A stretch of DNA of 64,000 nt from Chrysoporthe austroafricana. Its lineage: Eukaryota > Ascomycota > Sordariomycetes > Diaporthales > Cryphonectriaceae. The translations under genes were made by a program, and so were the position numbers. The DNA lies in contig JYIP02000001.1 in NCBI GenBank assembly GCA_001051155.2, positions 1,612,001 to 1,676,000 on the forward strand, in the 5' to 3' direction. Below the pieces are notes generated by a model. That model was not told the DNA's origin. It searched no databases and saw nothing but the letters and a program-made list of their open reading frames with translations. Below are positions 36,536 to 46,896 of this stretch, piece by piece. How positions within the stretch are numbered: the first letter of the stretch is position 1; the number at the start of each line of letters is the position of its first letter.

Positions 36536-37525
36536 TTATGGAACGCTATCATCACTTGATGACCCAGCTCCCGGCGCAGGACCGCCATCGAAGTTGTTTA
36601 CGAGTTCCTTGGTAGCGCTTCTAGGCATTTCTGACCGGGGTACTGGTGACCCTTGAGAAAACAGAATCCAGCAATCGGGATCATCCAGGTCGAGCTGTTC
36701 AAGCCGCTCAAGCCAGCTCGGCAGTAGGCCCCCAAGCTCATCGTACGGCTCGAGCTGTGTGAAGCCCTGCCACATCTGTACTAAAGACTCAGCGTATGTA
36801 GCGCCCACCTGAAACCATTCCGTATGGCAAGCACCACACCCAGAACAGCCCAGGTGCTCCCTCAGACGGGCGTTGTGGAGTTGATGGTGAATGGCCCGCT
36901 CGATCCTCTGGTGATGGGACATGACGTGGGCGAATGCTAAGCTCGGCGCATACTTACACTGTTTCCTCCATTGTTGCATCCGGCGTTCGACATCGCCTGA
37001 GCGCCCGATTTTGATGAGACCTACCTCGATGAGAGAGCCAGTGCCCACCCTGATGAAAACATTGCTAGGGTGCATGAAGCCGTAAATGAAGCCTACGTCG
37101 GCCGGGTGAGCTCTCAATAGCTCAGCTTTGATGGCCTCGTTGATTTCTCTTATAGACTTGGATTGACCGTAGGGATTAAAAGAGCGGAATGAAAGTAATT
37201 CTTCGGGCGGTGGAGGATCTTCATCTGGGTTCAATCTACGTGATATATGGTTCGAACCACCTCCTCCAGAGGGGTTCTGAGCGATAGCATCTCTCGATTG
37301 AAGCCCGTCGTCGTTCGGGTCTCCACTGGGACTTGAACATGTTGTCATTCCAGCCTTGGGAGACCGTTCAGTCGTTGAGCAATGAATCGCACTGTCGCGC
37401 CTGGGAATAGCAAGAGTCAGCGCGGAAAGGGACTGAGCTAAGGAGCTCAGATCTGAATGGCCAAGTACGGGCCCCTGAGCTCGGGGCTCTGAACACAAAA
37501 TACGACTTCTAGATATTCGAAGCAT
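36536..37525 (-). CDS. T5orf172-domain (GIY-YIG-like) protein
   Basis: Single exon from ATG 37525, 329 residues. Residues 1-120 are a variable Ser/Pro/Gly-rich leader. The conserved part begins at SKSIREINEAI (122-132) and includes GFIYGF (145-150), corresponding to the first Tyr strand of the GIY-YIG fold, then LIKIGRSGDVERRMQQW (170-186), the signature of T5orf172/DUF1766 proteins. HHQRIERAIHHQL follows, with a C-x2-C-x2-C-H-x-E-W-F element (227-238) that may bind metal. The family takes its name from a phage T5 protein; fungal members are multicopy and functionally uncharacterised. Nuclease activity cannot be assumed, because the catalytic set of true GIY-YIG enzymes is only partly recognisable. 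The gene stands alone, downstream of the hydrolase relic. Confidence 0.82.
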   Translation of the reverse strand: MLRISRSRILCSEPRAQGPVLGHSDLSSLAQSLSALTLAIPRRDSAIHCSTTERSPKAGMTTCSSPSGDPNDDGLQSRDAIAQNPSGGGGSNHISRRLNPDEDPPPPEELLSFRSFNPYGQSKSIREINEAIKAELLRAHPADVGFIYGFMHPSNVFIRVGTGSLIEVGLIKIGRSGDVERRMQQWRKQCKYAPSLAFAHVMSHHQRIERAIHHQLHNARLREHLGCSGCGACHTEWFQVGATYAESLVQMWQGFTQLEPYDELGGLLPSWLERLEQLDLDDPDCWILFSQGSPVPRSEMPRSATKELVNNFDGGPAPGAGSSSDDSVP

Positions 37526-38697
37526 GGTCTTGTCAGTCGGTGCTTGTCGTCTGGAGCCAATGGACTGGTAACCCTGGGTCTAGACGGTTGTGTACAAGTT
37601 TGCGCGGCGGCTGGAGCCAGAATTGGCAGTCGAAATTAGATCCAATATTTTCTCAAAAGTTGTAGGCATCTCTTATATTCTGGCAGTACATGACCAGGAC
37701 ACTTAAGGTTTGAAGTACTCGGTTGGAGCTGTTGGGAAGAGAAGGATGGAACCGTGTTTTTGGACTCGAGCATCCCATTTCGTATTAAGTACTAGGGACA
37801 AGCTTGTGACTGTCGAACGCATATCATGTATGGCTGGCGAGCAAACACTCATCACATGAAGGTATGATTCACCGACTGAAGCGACTCAGACACATACAAG
37901 CTCACACTGGGGCCGCTGTCTGATCTTACCAGGGGGGAATGGAGGGAAGCTAAGGGATGAGGCGTAGTATTCGAAATTACATATTCAGATATCATTTGAG
38001 GGGAGAGTCGATCGAGTTCTAGCGGAGAGCAGTTGTTAATCCGTTGTGCAGTCTGAGATATTCAGATTAAGCAAAGTACACCGAACTGGACGACATCGCG
38101 TTTTCAGAACGTCAGAGCCGAGAATGGCGACAAACTTGTCTATATATCCCTTTTTGTAGGTCGGTAGAGCAATTGCCATTAGTATACGCACTGCTATTTA
38201 TTGCCTGGGTGAACCGGACTATCATACTACGTAGTCTCGAGTCAGGAGGCCTTATCTAAAGATACCCAGCGGAAAGGTTCTGGGCTCATGGCACCAAAGT
38301 TTCGCCACCACCTAGGATCGCGGACTTTCAGTTACACGTTCTTACATTTCTGGAACTTCCCTGATACCGCTGTTGACCACGCCCTCTTCTTGTTCTACGA
38401 GCCCACGATGTAGGTACCTGTCAGACCCACTCGGCGACACGATCTCTATCAAGTACAGCGTCTCTGTTACTGTCTGATAGTGAGAGAAACCAGTTTTGGT
38501 TGGGACTGCTGAGTGATGGGGCGTGGAACTTCAGCTTCTCGAAACAGCACTGGTTATAAACTCGAGAAATGATGTTTACAGAGGTCAGTACGCTGCTTCT
38601 GCTTCTATAAACGTCCCAGAGCGCCTCTGCACGGCAGACTACCTCTCACTGTAGGGCTTATATCGCAGTAGCCCTATACGGGGGCGCCAATTTGTTC
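37526..38697. other. Intergenic region between T5orf172 and GT32 genes
   Basis: About 1.2 kb with no coding evidence. It must contain the promoter of the minus-strand T5orf172 gene and the 3' flank of the GT32 gene. Confidence 0.5.
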
Positions 38698-39882
38698 TCA
38701 GATATCCGCCTTCCAGTCTCCAAAGAACATATGCTGCACCATCGTCATATCCGTCCACACTTGACTCGACCCCGAGTGTGGCACGCCCGTAGCGAACCCG
38801 TCGATAGGCAGCACCAGGGTGTCCCCAACTAGCGTCGGCTCCCTCATCCCGGTCAGATTCTGCGAAGTCACCTCCGTCCCGGTCTCCCTCCCCATGTGCT
38901 CGAGCACGACCTCCGTCCACCCGGCCGGCCCGCCGATGTCCAGGATCTCGGCGTCCGAGAACTCCTCCTTGCCGGCCGCCGCGGCGTCCGCGGTCCGCCG
39001 CAGCACCCGGTCCACCATCGTCCAGTACGCAGGGTGACCCGCGGCGCCGGCAAGCGTCCACTGGCAGAATTGGACGCGGTGCGAAGTGCCCTTGATGAGC
39101 TTCCCGCGGCGCCCGGAGTCGGCCTCGATGCCGACGATGAGCTTCGTGCGATCCTTGAGCCCGTCGGGCACCCAGTCCGCTAGCGGCCGTATCATCACCG
39201 TGTCGAAGTCGGAATACACGCCGCCCTCGACGGCGAGCAGCAGGAAGCGGAGAAAGTCGGCGCGGATGACGGTGCGCGGGATCGCCTCGAAGAGCTCGCG
39301 GACCCCGCTATAGCCCGGGTATATGGCGGCCACGTGGTCGACGAGGGCCAGGGCGCCCGCCTTGTCGAGGACGGAGTAGGTGTGGGAGGGGCTCTGTGTG
39401 ACGAAGCTGGCCATGACTTTCGGGTGGATGACGCCGGGGGCATAGGCGAGGTAGATCTGCCAGATCTTGGAGGGGATGTGCGGGAGGGCTCGAGGTAGAG
39501 TGAAGCCCGTTGATGTGGTGCTAGGCTGGTGGGAGGTCAAGGCTGGTTGAGAGGCTGGCCAGGTTGGGACACCGGACAGAGTGAGGTATATGACCAGGAC
39601 AACGACGAAGGCGTAGGCCGTGAGACTGAGGCGTATTGTGACTGGGCTGCGCGGTGTCAGGCGAGAGAGCCACGATGGGGCTTTTCCACGCCTCCTTAGT
39701 AACTCTACAACTTTGTAAGCATGTCTCTGACCGAATTTAATCCAGAAATATAGCAGAGGACTAATAGAAGTGGAGAACTTTCTGGTAGATGTTGAGCAAT
39801 AGTAAAAGACCCGGTATTGCAACCAACTTACCATTGTGACTCTTAGGCGTATTAGGAAGACTGACATCGTCATAATTCTCAT
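38698..39882 (-). CDS. GT32-family glycosyltransferase (Och1-like), type II membrane protein
   Basis: Read as one frame from ATG 39882 it has 394 residues. A single hydrophobic helix (about 86-103, TAYAFVVVLVIYLTLSG) near the N-terminus and a following Ser/Thr/Pro stem suggest a Golgi type II enzyme. The catalytic part starts IPSKIWQIY (about 136-144) and contains RADFLRFLLL (207-216) and the DXD motif in YSDFDTVMIRPL (D225-D227), typical of GT32 mannosyl or related transferases. The lumenal part is unusually GC-rich compared with the N-terminal 80 codons. A perfect donor (ATG|GTAAGT at 39832/39831) lies 17 codons in. A 105-base, frame-neutral intron ending at GGTCAG would remove residues 18-52, so the true N-terminus is uncertain. 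Sugar donor and acceptor are not predictable. Confidence 0.85.
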   Translation of the reverse strand: MRIMTMSVFLIRLRVTMVSWLQYRVFYYCSTSTRKFSTSISPLLYFWIKFGQRHAYKVVELLRRRGKAPSWLSRLTPRSPVTIRLSLTAYAFVVVLVIYLTLSGVPTWPASQPALTSHQPSTTSTGFTLPRALPHIPSKIWQIYLAYAPGVIHPKVMASFVTQSPSHTYSVLDKAGALALVDHVAAIYPGYSGVRELFEAIPRTVIRADFLRFLLLAVEGGVYSDFDTVMIRPLADWVPDGLKDRTKLIVGIEADSGRRGKLIKGTSHRVQFCQWTLAGAAGHPAYWTMVDRVLRRTADAAAAGKEEFSDAEILDIGGPAGWTEVVLEHMGRETGTEVTSQNLTGMREPTLVGDTLVLPIDGFATGVPHSGSSQVWTDMTMVQHMFFGDWKADI

Positions 39883-41279
39883 TATCAAATAAAATAGTAG
39901 AACGAGCCATTCTGATCAGACTTCACTACGAGGGGCACTGTCGGCGGGAGTGACAGCAAGAAGGCATAGGGAGATCTCACCCGCTCTCGATGAACTGGAG
40001 AAACCTTCTCCGGGAGTAGGATACCTAAAGTATTGCGGTGCGCGTCATACAGGATCGCACTTGGTAATCTAGCCGTCCCCCATTGTGTGCTGCTGCATCT
40101 CGGACTGGCTTCACAGCTGTGTCCATGTTGGTGTGTACGGCTTCACGGTCTGGGAGGGCCACAAATACCGGCCAGGTGCAGTTGTGAGGAGTCTGATAGT
40201 CCTGTGCGACGAAGAGAATCCTCCGGAATCCAGATAAAATTGCACAGGTGCACCGCCAGAATAAGCCTTGCTTATGTGCTGCGGCCATGCTCCCCCGGGG
40301 GGGGGGGAGAATCCTTTGGATGAGATGAGCGTGTTAGGGCGACCGCTTTGAGGGGAGATATAAATAACACTCAATGACAACTTCTGGAATAGAGGATCCG
40401 AGTTTGACGGGCCATAATTACCTAGGAAAGCTATGAACGATAAGGCCACACTCTGAAGTTTTGGCTGGGAGTGAGGCCTGTGTGATCAGCTTCTTGCCAT
40501 GACTTAGCAGTGCTCACGTGGTGGTGCGCCACAGCCCTCGGGTAAACTTGCCACATTATATTTCTAGCCTGAATCCTGAATGCCGGTGGAATCCTAGATG
40601 CCAATGCCCAGGCAGCAGGCATAACTGCAGAACCCATTCGCCTGCATCCAGGCAACTAGCACTGAAATTTAGCTCATCACGGCAGTCCTATCTTCTGGCT
40701 CTCAATCCCCGGTCACGTCTCTGGTCTCTGATGCGATAGGTCTTCGAGCGAGGCTCATGACACATCCAAATACTTAGATTGACGACTAAAGAGCTACTAG
40801 GAAATCTATCTAGCAGTAGGCAATGTCCCTTCCTCAAATCCTTCAGTTTCCCGACGCCTGCCGAAGCTGGCAAGATATGGTGGGCTGTTGGGCTGGTGGT
40901 ACAGTCCGATTCGCAAGAATGGCTTTGTTGGGTTGCTAGGGTTCACGCATTTTCGGTCGCGGTTCGCGGGATCTCGAACGATCTCCGTAGCGTAGTTGTT
41001 CTTGGGAATACGACAGAAAACCGTCCCTGGAACGTCTCATCTTTGGAAGGCATATTCAACGAGGCTCGAAGTAGCCGACCTTCCCGACAATCCCTTTACA
41101 CCATTTCGTACCTATTCCGGAACCAGGATGTTACACGGACACCTGAGGGTACCCCTTTCAAGCCCAGAACTCTGCCCTTGTAACACAGGATATGGAAGAA
41201 CGTATACGGTCCTCGCGCGGAGCCACGCGCATTAGGATGCCGCCCTCAAGGCCACCGGCGCCGCTGTCCTAGGCGAGTT
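39883..41279. other. Gene-free interval
   Basis: Short frames only. A run of nine or more G occurs near 40300. This is the presumed promoter side of the GT32 gene. Confidence 0.5.
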
Positions 41280-41451
41280 CCCCCCCCCCCCGACCTCGAG
41301 CCGCTCGTTCACGTCCCCGCCCTGCCGGACTGTTCAACTCGAAACACAAGCGTATACGATCAACGGACATCGTACCCGAAAAGTCTTGTCATTTCGGGTC
41401 GAGCAGGCTGGCAACGTGTTAAAGCATCAACGGATGCGAAGCGGTTAAGAA

Positions 41452-41490
41452 TCAACGGAGCGGAGGACGAGACCGGAAGCGGAGTGTTCT
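41452..41490 (+). repeat. Left arm of inverted repeat
   Basis: 39 bases beginning TCAACGGAGCGGAGGACG, matched in reverse complement at 42023-42089 with one small and one 28-base difference. Confidence 0.85.
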
Positions 41491-41608
41491 TATGCACTCG
41501 TAACTGCGCTGTAATTACCTGTCCCCGTAACGAGCAATGGGGGGGGGGATATTGAAGCTTATCTGCTTGAAATCGATGCTAATTCCGTTGCTTTCGGGCG
41601 GCGTTGCT

Positions 41609-41688
41609 GTCGATAGCGGCGGTATTGTTGATAGCGGCGGTGCTGTTGATAGCAATGGCGATAGTGTTGGTTGTAAGGTTGATAGCTT
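41609..41688. repeat. GATAGCGGCGGT-type minisatellite
   Basis: Successive GTTGATAGCGGCGGT and diverged GTTGATAGCAATGGC units occur, about four copies, inside the repeat-rich block. Confidence 0.8.
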
Positions 41689-41751
41689 GGCCTAGCTTAT
41701 TTGTATGTAAATACAGTAGAATTTTCAATTTTCAGGAGCTCTAGCAACATC

Positions 41752-41769
41752 CCAGGGGGGCCCCCCTGG
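41752..41769. repeat. 18-base perfect GC palindrome
   Basis: CCAGGGGGGCCCCCCTGG is perfectly self-complementary. It is followed by the imperfect palindrome GGCGCCTGCCTGAGGCGCC. Confidence 0.95.
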
Positions 41770-42022
41770 AACCCCCCTTGCCTGCGGCGCCTGCCTGAGG
41801 CGCCTGCCTATTGCCCACCACCTACCACACCAAGATTTCCTAAATAGGCAATCGCGATGGCACGCCCTCCTTCTCAACTGCCCTCTTCAACCACTACGTG
41901 GGATTTCATTAAAAGGGGGGGGGCCCTGTAGGTACTTTCGCACGTGGGATTCGACCAATCCCTCCCTCGCATTTCAAAACTGACCAATCCCTCCTCAGGA
42001 ATTATTTGCAGAGAACAGAGTT

Positions 42023-42089
42023 TAGAACACTCCGCTCCGGCCGGCCCGTCAGCAGCAAGCCGCTTCCGGCCCGTCCTCCGCTCCGTTGA
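42023..42089 (-). repeat. Right arm of inverted repeat
   Basis: The reverse complement begins TCAACGGAGCGGAGGACG and ends GGAGCGGAGTGTTCT, as the left arm does. It differs by an internal segment containing CCGGCCGG. Confidence 0.85.
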
Positions 42090-42807
42090 ATAAATCAGAT
42101 GCGAAGAGCAGCTATGATGAGCGCTGTTACCCTTAGGCCGCAACTAATATTATGATTAAACTCCAAGTTGCTGTGGTTAATTGGGCTTTACTAACATACA
42201 GAGCTAATGGCTGCTACTAACTCTTTACTTGCAATGCAAGCAAAATTGCATGATAATATAATCTTTTGATAGGTGCAAAATCATGCCTATGTAACCCCCC
42301 CCCCCAAGTCCAGTCTTAATTTCATACTGATAACAATTAGTACTTTAAATTCAGATAGTCCCGGTCTATCGTACGCACTCTTCCGACATGGAAACCCAGA
42401 AAAGCTGCGCATAGAAATCCTCCCACGAAAAGGAGGGCTTCTCTCCAATGCTCATTAGAATCACTCCTTTACAGTTGTTACAATGCCAGGAAAATTGAAG
42501 TCCTTTTTATTCTCTAGGAGGGCTGAACAGTGTTGGCCGTGCAAAGTGCTAAACGGACTAGAGTTCCGTACCTGCCTTCCTACCCCTCCGATGTTGTGTT
42601 GAGGAAGCAACTCTCGGATACACACGCTAGGAGCCTTCTGCTGTTTCCTAATGAACCCTATTATACTTGCATCGCAACTTCCACTTTGTCGTATTGCCAT
42701 GTCAGGATTTTCTGCTTTTATATGCGTCCAGTCCTTGCCAAGCCCAGTGTCTTTTTTCCCTCTGTTCTTCACCCGGTCACGACCACCTAGAACACTTCTT
42801 CTTCACG

Positions 42808-43053
42808 ATGATAACTGTATTTACTATCCCTCTTACTTTTCTCCTTGTCGTGGCTTTCTTGCACTTGCAGGGGCCACTCCAATCCCTTCACACCTGGTTG
42901 TACTCCCCTTGGGAGAACGGCAGGTGGCGAAAGGCTATCCACACCGCGTGGGAGACTACTCTTTTGGCCATCCTCCTTCTGAGTATCCTCACCTGGATGT
43001 GGCCCCCTCTGCGATCCGTCGCGGGCCGGATTCCGGGTCCCAGCAGCAAGTGA
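42808..43053 (+). CDS. Possible small two-helix membrane protein (81 residues)
   Basis: The ATG follows a CT-rich leader (CACTTCTTCTTCACG), as is common before fungal starts. The product has two hydrophobic stretches, MITVFTIPLTFLLVVAFL near the N-terminus and TLLAILLLSILTWMW near residue 55, separated by a basic Trp-containing loop (SPWENGRWRKA). I recognise no family. A second frame through the same bases is also open, so coding status is uncertain. Confidence 0.35.
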   Translation: MITVFTIPLTFLLVVAFLHLQGPLQSLHTWLYSPWENGRWRKAIHTAWETTLLAILLLSILTWMWPPLRSVAGRIPGPSSK

Positions 43054-44965
43054 TCGCAATTTTTGTTCTTGCGGTCATCCCAGGTGCCACCGGGGGATGA
43101 CCGGGATCTGATGCTGGGAGGGTGAGCTCCCAGATGCTAAGGATCACAATCTTTGGAACCTTTTCAGCACTTTTGCTGAAGCTTTTTTTCTACATCCTTC
43201 GGGATGTTGTGGTTGTCTGCGTTGTTGCTTTGACATCAGACCTGGATCCTGTTATTTCCAGACCTCTGTTTCATTGCCTCCAGAAACCACTGTGACCTCG
43301 GGAGTTCGCATTGCACTTTGCCAACCGACCAGAGACTGCGTTTCAACCCATTTTCGGGCTCTGTGTTGACAGCCCTCGTTAGGCAGCAAGCTTAAGTTTT
43401 GATCCACCCTCTTTAGGCCTGACAGTGCGTAACTGACGGTTGTAAACCAGGGTTCTGTCAAGCCTGACCCGCTCCACAGTACACCGACACCGTTTGTCCT
43501 CTCCGATGAAAGCATACCCCAACGCTGGCTTCATCGTGAAGAATACAATGCAGGTTTTGGGATGCAAGTGGGGGTGGATGCTGTCTCGTATGATGCTCAC
43601 ATATATATGGCTTTGATCTGAGGACTACGGCTGGGTGGTTTGGGAACAGGAGTCGCTTGTGGAATATCGATCGCACAGTACGGACATTGTAGCAGGCGTA
43701 CGAAATTTGTGGCTACCGTTGGTTTGTTTGTATGAAGCTCTTGAACCAAATTGTATCCGGCCCCTGTGGTCTTCATCGGTCTTCAGAACGTTTATATGTC
43801 GAGGATGGTCAACAACAAGAACGGTCAACCCACCCCGCCCCCCAAATGAAAGACGCCCCACGCTCGAAGCTCCACGAATATGCCACCTAGAAAAACCCTG
43901 ACGTCCATGGGTGATATGCCAACGTTGCTGGGCTCTCAAGTACATGACATAGCAAAAAGTATAAAGAGCCCGGCGAAGGCTCCAGCCCGGCCAGCTGCGA
44001 GATGGTACAAGGCCGTGTACCAGATACCACCGAGCGTCCATGTTCGCACCAGGGCGACGAGATAGGAGGGGGGTGGTGGTGGAGATATTAGTGCGAGCCC
44101 TGAGCCTCACTGAGCCGGGGGGGAGCATAGCTGACTACCCGGATTGGACCAGGGCGCGGCTGGGTATCATAGATTCCTACCTAGGTAGATAGAAGAGCAG
44201 TTATTTTCTCAGCCTTATTTTTCGAGGAGACAGGACCAGCACCTGCAGGTCAAACAGGAGGATCGGCCGACTGGCTTGCGGCTGTCACGGCAGCACCAGG
44301 AGAGCTGGCCAGCTGATTTCAGCCTGACGAGCTCCTTGGCATATTCTTCATCTCGAGCCTCGACGAGCATGACGGAGAAGGTGTTATCGAGGCAAGCTGC
44401 CGTTTTGGTGGGGGGAGGGGGTGGTGTTGTTGAAGCCAGGATGCTGTACTGCCGAGAACCAGATTCGTGAAACCCAGTACAGTAGGCGAGGCGCCCCTGA
44501 GATTGTTATTTGCACGGCCTCCTGAGGTGGTTATCCATCCAGAATTGACCTCTTAGACACGTGGGATATCTCTCCAGACTCAGATTTCATGGTCACTCAG
44601 GTCCATCGACAAAGCGTAGAGACGACGGCGGTGATATCTCGCGCAGATTTCACATGACGCGTGGGACAGTAGTACCAATACTAGCGACAGTGACGCACTG
44701 CGTCTCAGCCTCAGCCCCAGCGGCTACGTCAGTCGCCAGTTGGTTGCCCCGCCATCGGGTCACGTAGGCGCGTTGGACCCCTCCACGGCTGAGCTGTCCG
44801 CAAGGCAGCCGGCCCACGCCTTGCGTGCTATGTATGTAGTGTAGACCCAGACCAGACAGACCTCACCGCCGCAGGACCTCGACGACCAGCCGCAGCAGCG
44901 TCTCCCACGCATCCCCAGAGAACCGTCGAGCCAGCCCGTCACCGTCACCGTCACCGAACCAGAAC
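43054..44965. other. Gene-free interval upstream of AIP1
   Basis: Frames on both strands near 43625-44128 are open but have no domain. The last few hundred bases, with CCGTCACCGTCACCG repeats just before the ATG, are the AIP1 promoter and leader. Confidence 0.45.
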
Positions 44966-46896
44966 ATGTCCATCACCATCGACAAGATCCTGGCTGCGGC
45001 CCCCGTCACCGCACGAGGCCAGCCCACGCAACTCTCCGTCGACGCCAAAGGAGAGCGCATAGCCTACGCCGTAAGTCTCCCTTAGTCGGCTCGTGCACCA
45101 CTACAACTTTCGTCGTTGTCTTTGGGGGGGGGGGGACATGAGAGGCTAACGCTGTGTGTGTGCGCGTGTGTCTGTCCGTCCAGTCCGGCAAGTCCATCTT
45201 CCTCCGCTCCATCGACGACCCCTCCTCGTGCAAGCAGTACACCGGCCACACGACCGCCACCACCATCGCGCGCTTCTCCCCCTCGGGTTTCTACGTCGCG
45301 TCGGGCGACGTCTCGGGCACCGTGCGCGTCTGGGACGCCGTGGAGGCCGTCAACACCAAGGGCGAGTACCACATCATCTCGGGCCGCATCAACGACATCG
45401 CCTGGGACGGCGACAGCCAGCGCATCATCGCCGTCGGCGACGGCCGCGAGCGCTTCGGCCACTGCATCACCGCCGACAGCGGCAACAGCGTCGGCGAGGT
45501 CACCGGCCACAGCAAGGTCATTAACGCCGTCTCCCTGCGCCAGCAGCGGCCGCTGCGCGCCGCCACCGTCAGCGACGACGGGAGCATGTGCTTCCTGCAC
45601 GGCGCCCCCTTCAAGTTCGCCAGCAAGGCAAACGACCTGCACAAGGGCTTCGTGTACGGGACCGCCTTCAGCCCCGACGGGAACGCGCTTGTGACCGTCG
45701 GCGCCGACAGGAGGATCCAGCTGTATGACGGCAAGACGGGCGAGCCCACGAGGAATATCGGGGACGGTGTGCACACGGGCAGCATCTTCGTGGTGAGCTG
45801 GGCCAAAGACTCGAAGAGGTTCGTGACGGCGAGCGCAGATCAGACCGTGAGGGTCTGGGATGTGGAGTCTGGTGAGAACACACACACGTGGAAGTTGGGC
45901 CAGGAGGGGACGGTCAACGTCGGCGACCAGCAGGTCGGTGTGGCTTGGGCCCGCGATGGGCTGATCATCAGCTTGAATCTGGATGGCGACCTGAACTACC
46001 TGGAGGTGGGCAGCGCGACGCCAGCAAGGACCGTGCAGGGCCACAACAAGAGCATCACGGCGATAGGGGCAGGTTCGGACGGCCTTGGCAAGGACGTATA
46101 CACGGGCAGCTTTGACGGCCGAATCTGCCACTGGGACGTCGAGAAGGGTCTCGCAACCGTGGTGGACGGTCAGACGCACACCAATCAGGTCACACAGTTC
46201 GCCTCGATCTCCGGGCAGGCCTACAGTGTCGGCTGGGACGACACGCTACGGATCGTCGACGAATCTGCAAAGACGTTCACGGGCTCCTCGACCAAACTAC
46301 AGGCACAGCCAAAGGGGGTGGGCGCGTCAGAGGGCCGCGTCGTCGTCGCGACCGCCTCGGGCATCGCGGTCTACTCCAAGGACCAGCTCCTCGGCGAGCT
46401 CAGCACGAGCTACACGCCTACCTCCCTCGCGGCCTCCGGCCCGACGGTCGCCGTCGGCGACGGCAACGACGTGCGCATCTATACCCTCGACGCGTCCCAC
46501 AAGCTGGCCGAGGTCACCATCCTCAAGAAGTCCACCGCGCCCATCTCGACCCTAGCCTTCTCCAGGGACGGCGCGCACCTCGCGGCGGGCAACTCGCAAG
46601 GCAAGATCTTCGCCTTCAAATCGGCCGACTGGAGCGTCGCCGCAGACCGGTGGTCGGCACACACGGCGCGGGTCATGAGCATCGCGTGGAACGACGCGGG
46701 CACGCACGCCGCTAGCGGCGCACTCGACACGCACGTGTATGTCTGGAGCCTGGAGAAGCCCGCGAGCCGCGTCAAAGCGCTGAACGCGCACAAGGACGGG
46801 GTCAACGGGGTGGCGTGGGTCGCGGGGTCGAGCAAGGTCGCGAGCACGGGCGGCGATGCGTCGGTTAAGATTTGGAATGTGTCTGGACTGCAGTGA
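44966..46896 (+). CDS. aip1: Actin-interacting protein 1 (WD40 repeat protein)
   Basis: Exon 1 44966..45070 (MSITIDKILAAAPVTARG...) and exon 2 45184..46896 are joined across a 113-base intron with GTAAGT donor and CAG acceptor, giving 605 residues, the usual length for AIP1. WD40 units run throughout, for example SGTVRVWDAVEA, DQTVRVWDVESGE, DGRICHWDVEKG, and the C-terminal HVYVWSLEKP and SVKIWNVSGLQ, consistent with two seven-bladed propellers. The known role is to cooperate with cofilin in actin filament disassembly in the cytosol and at cortical patches. Third positions are strongly G/C biased, as in highly expressed fungal genes. This bias opens long antisense frames that are not genes. 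The gene converges on wee1. Confidence 0.96.

Larger units (their letters stand above)
41280..42305. mobile_element. Repeat-rich block with inverted repeats, probable non-autonomous element remnant
   Basis: Imperfect inverted arms lie at 41452-41490 and 42023-42089. Both read TCAACGGAGCGGAGGACG, then CCGGAAGCGG and AGTGTTCT when oriented alike; the right arm carries about 28 extra bases. Between and around them are five G or C runs (41280-41291, 41539-41548, 41754-41766 within a palindrome, 41915-41923, 42295-42305), direct repeats of ACGTGGGATT and GACCAATCCCTCC, and a GATAGCGGCGGT minisatellite. The right flank becomes AT-rich. No transposase frame is present. Foldback or MITE-like origin is inferred; boundaries and target duplication are not certain. 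Confidence 0.5.

Noticed and set aside
43880..44105. Plus-strand 61-codon basic frame and an opposing minus-strand hydrophobic frame (about 43936-44105)
   Set aside because: They are complementary readings of the same codons; the minus frame has no ATG, and neither can be preferred without transcripts.
45082..46179. Minus-strand open frame of 365 codons
   Set aside because: Antisense shadow of AIP1 caused by strong G/C third-position bias; low-complexity Ala/Asp/Val product.
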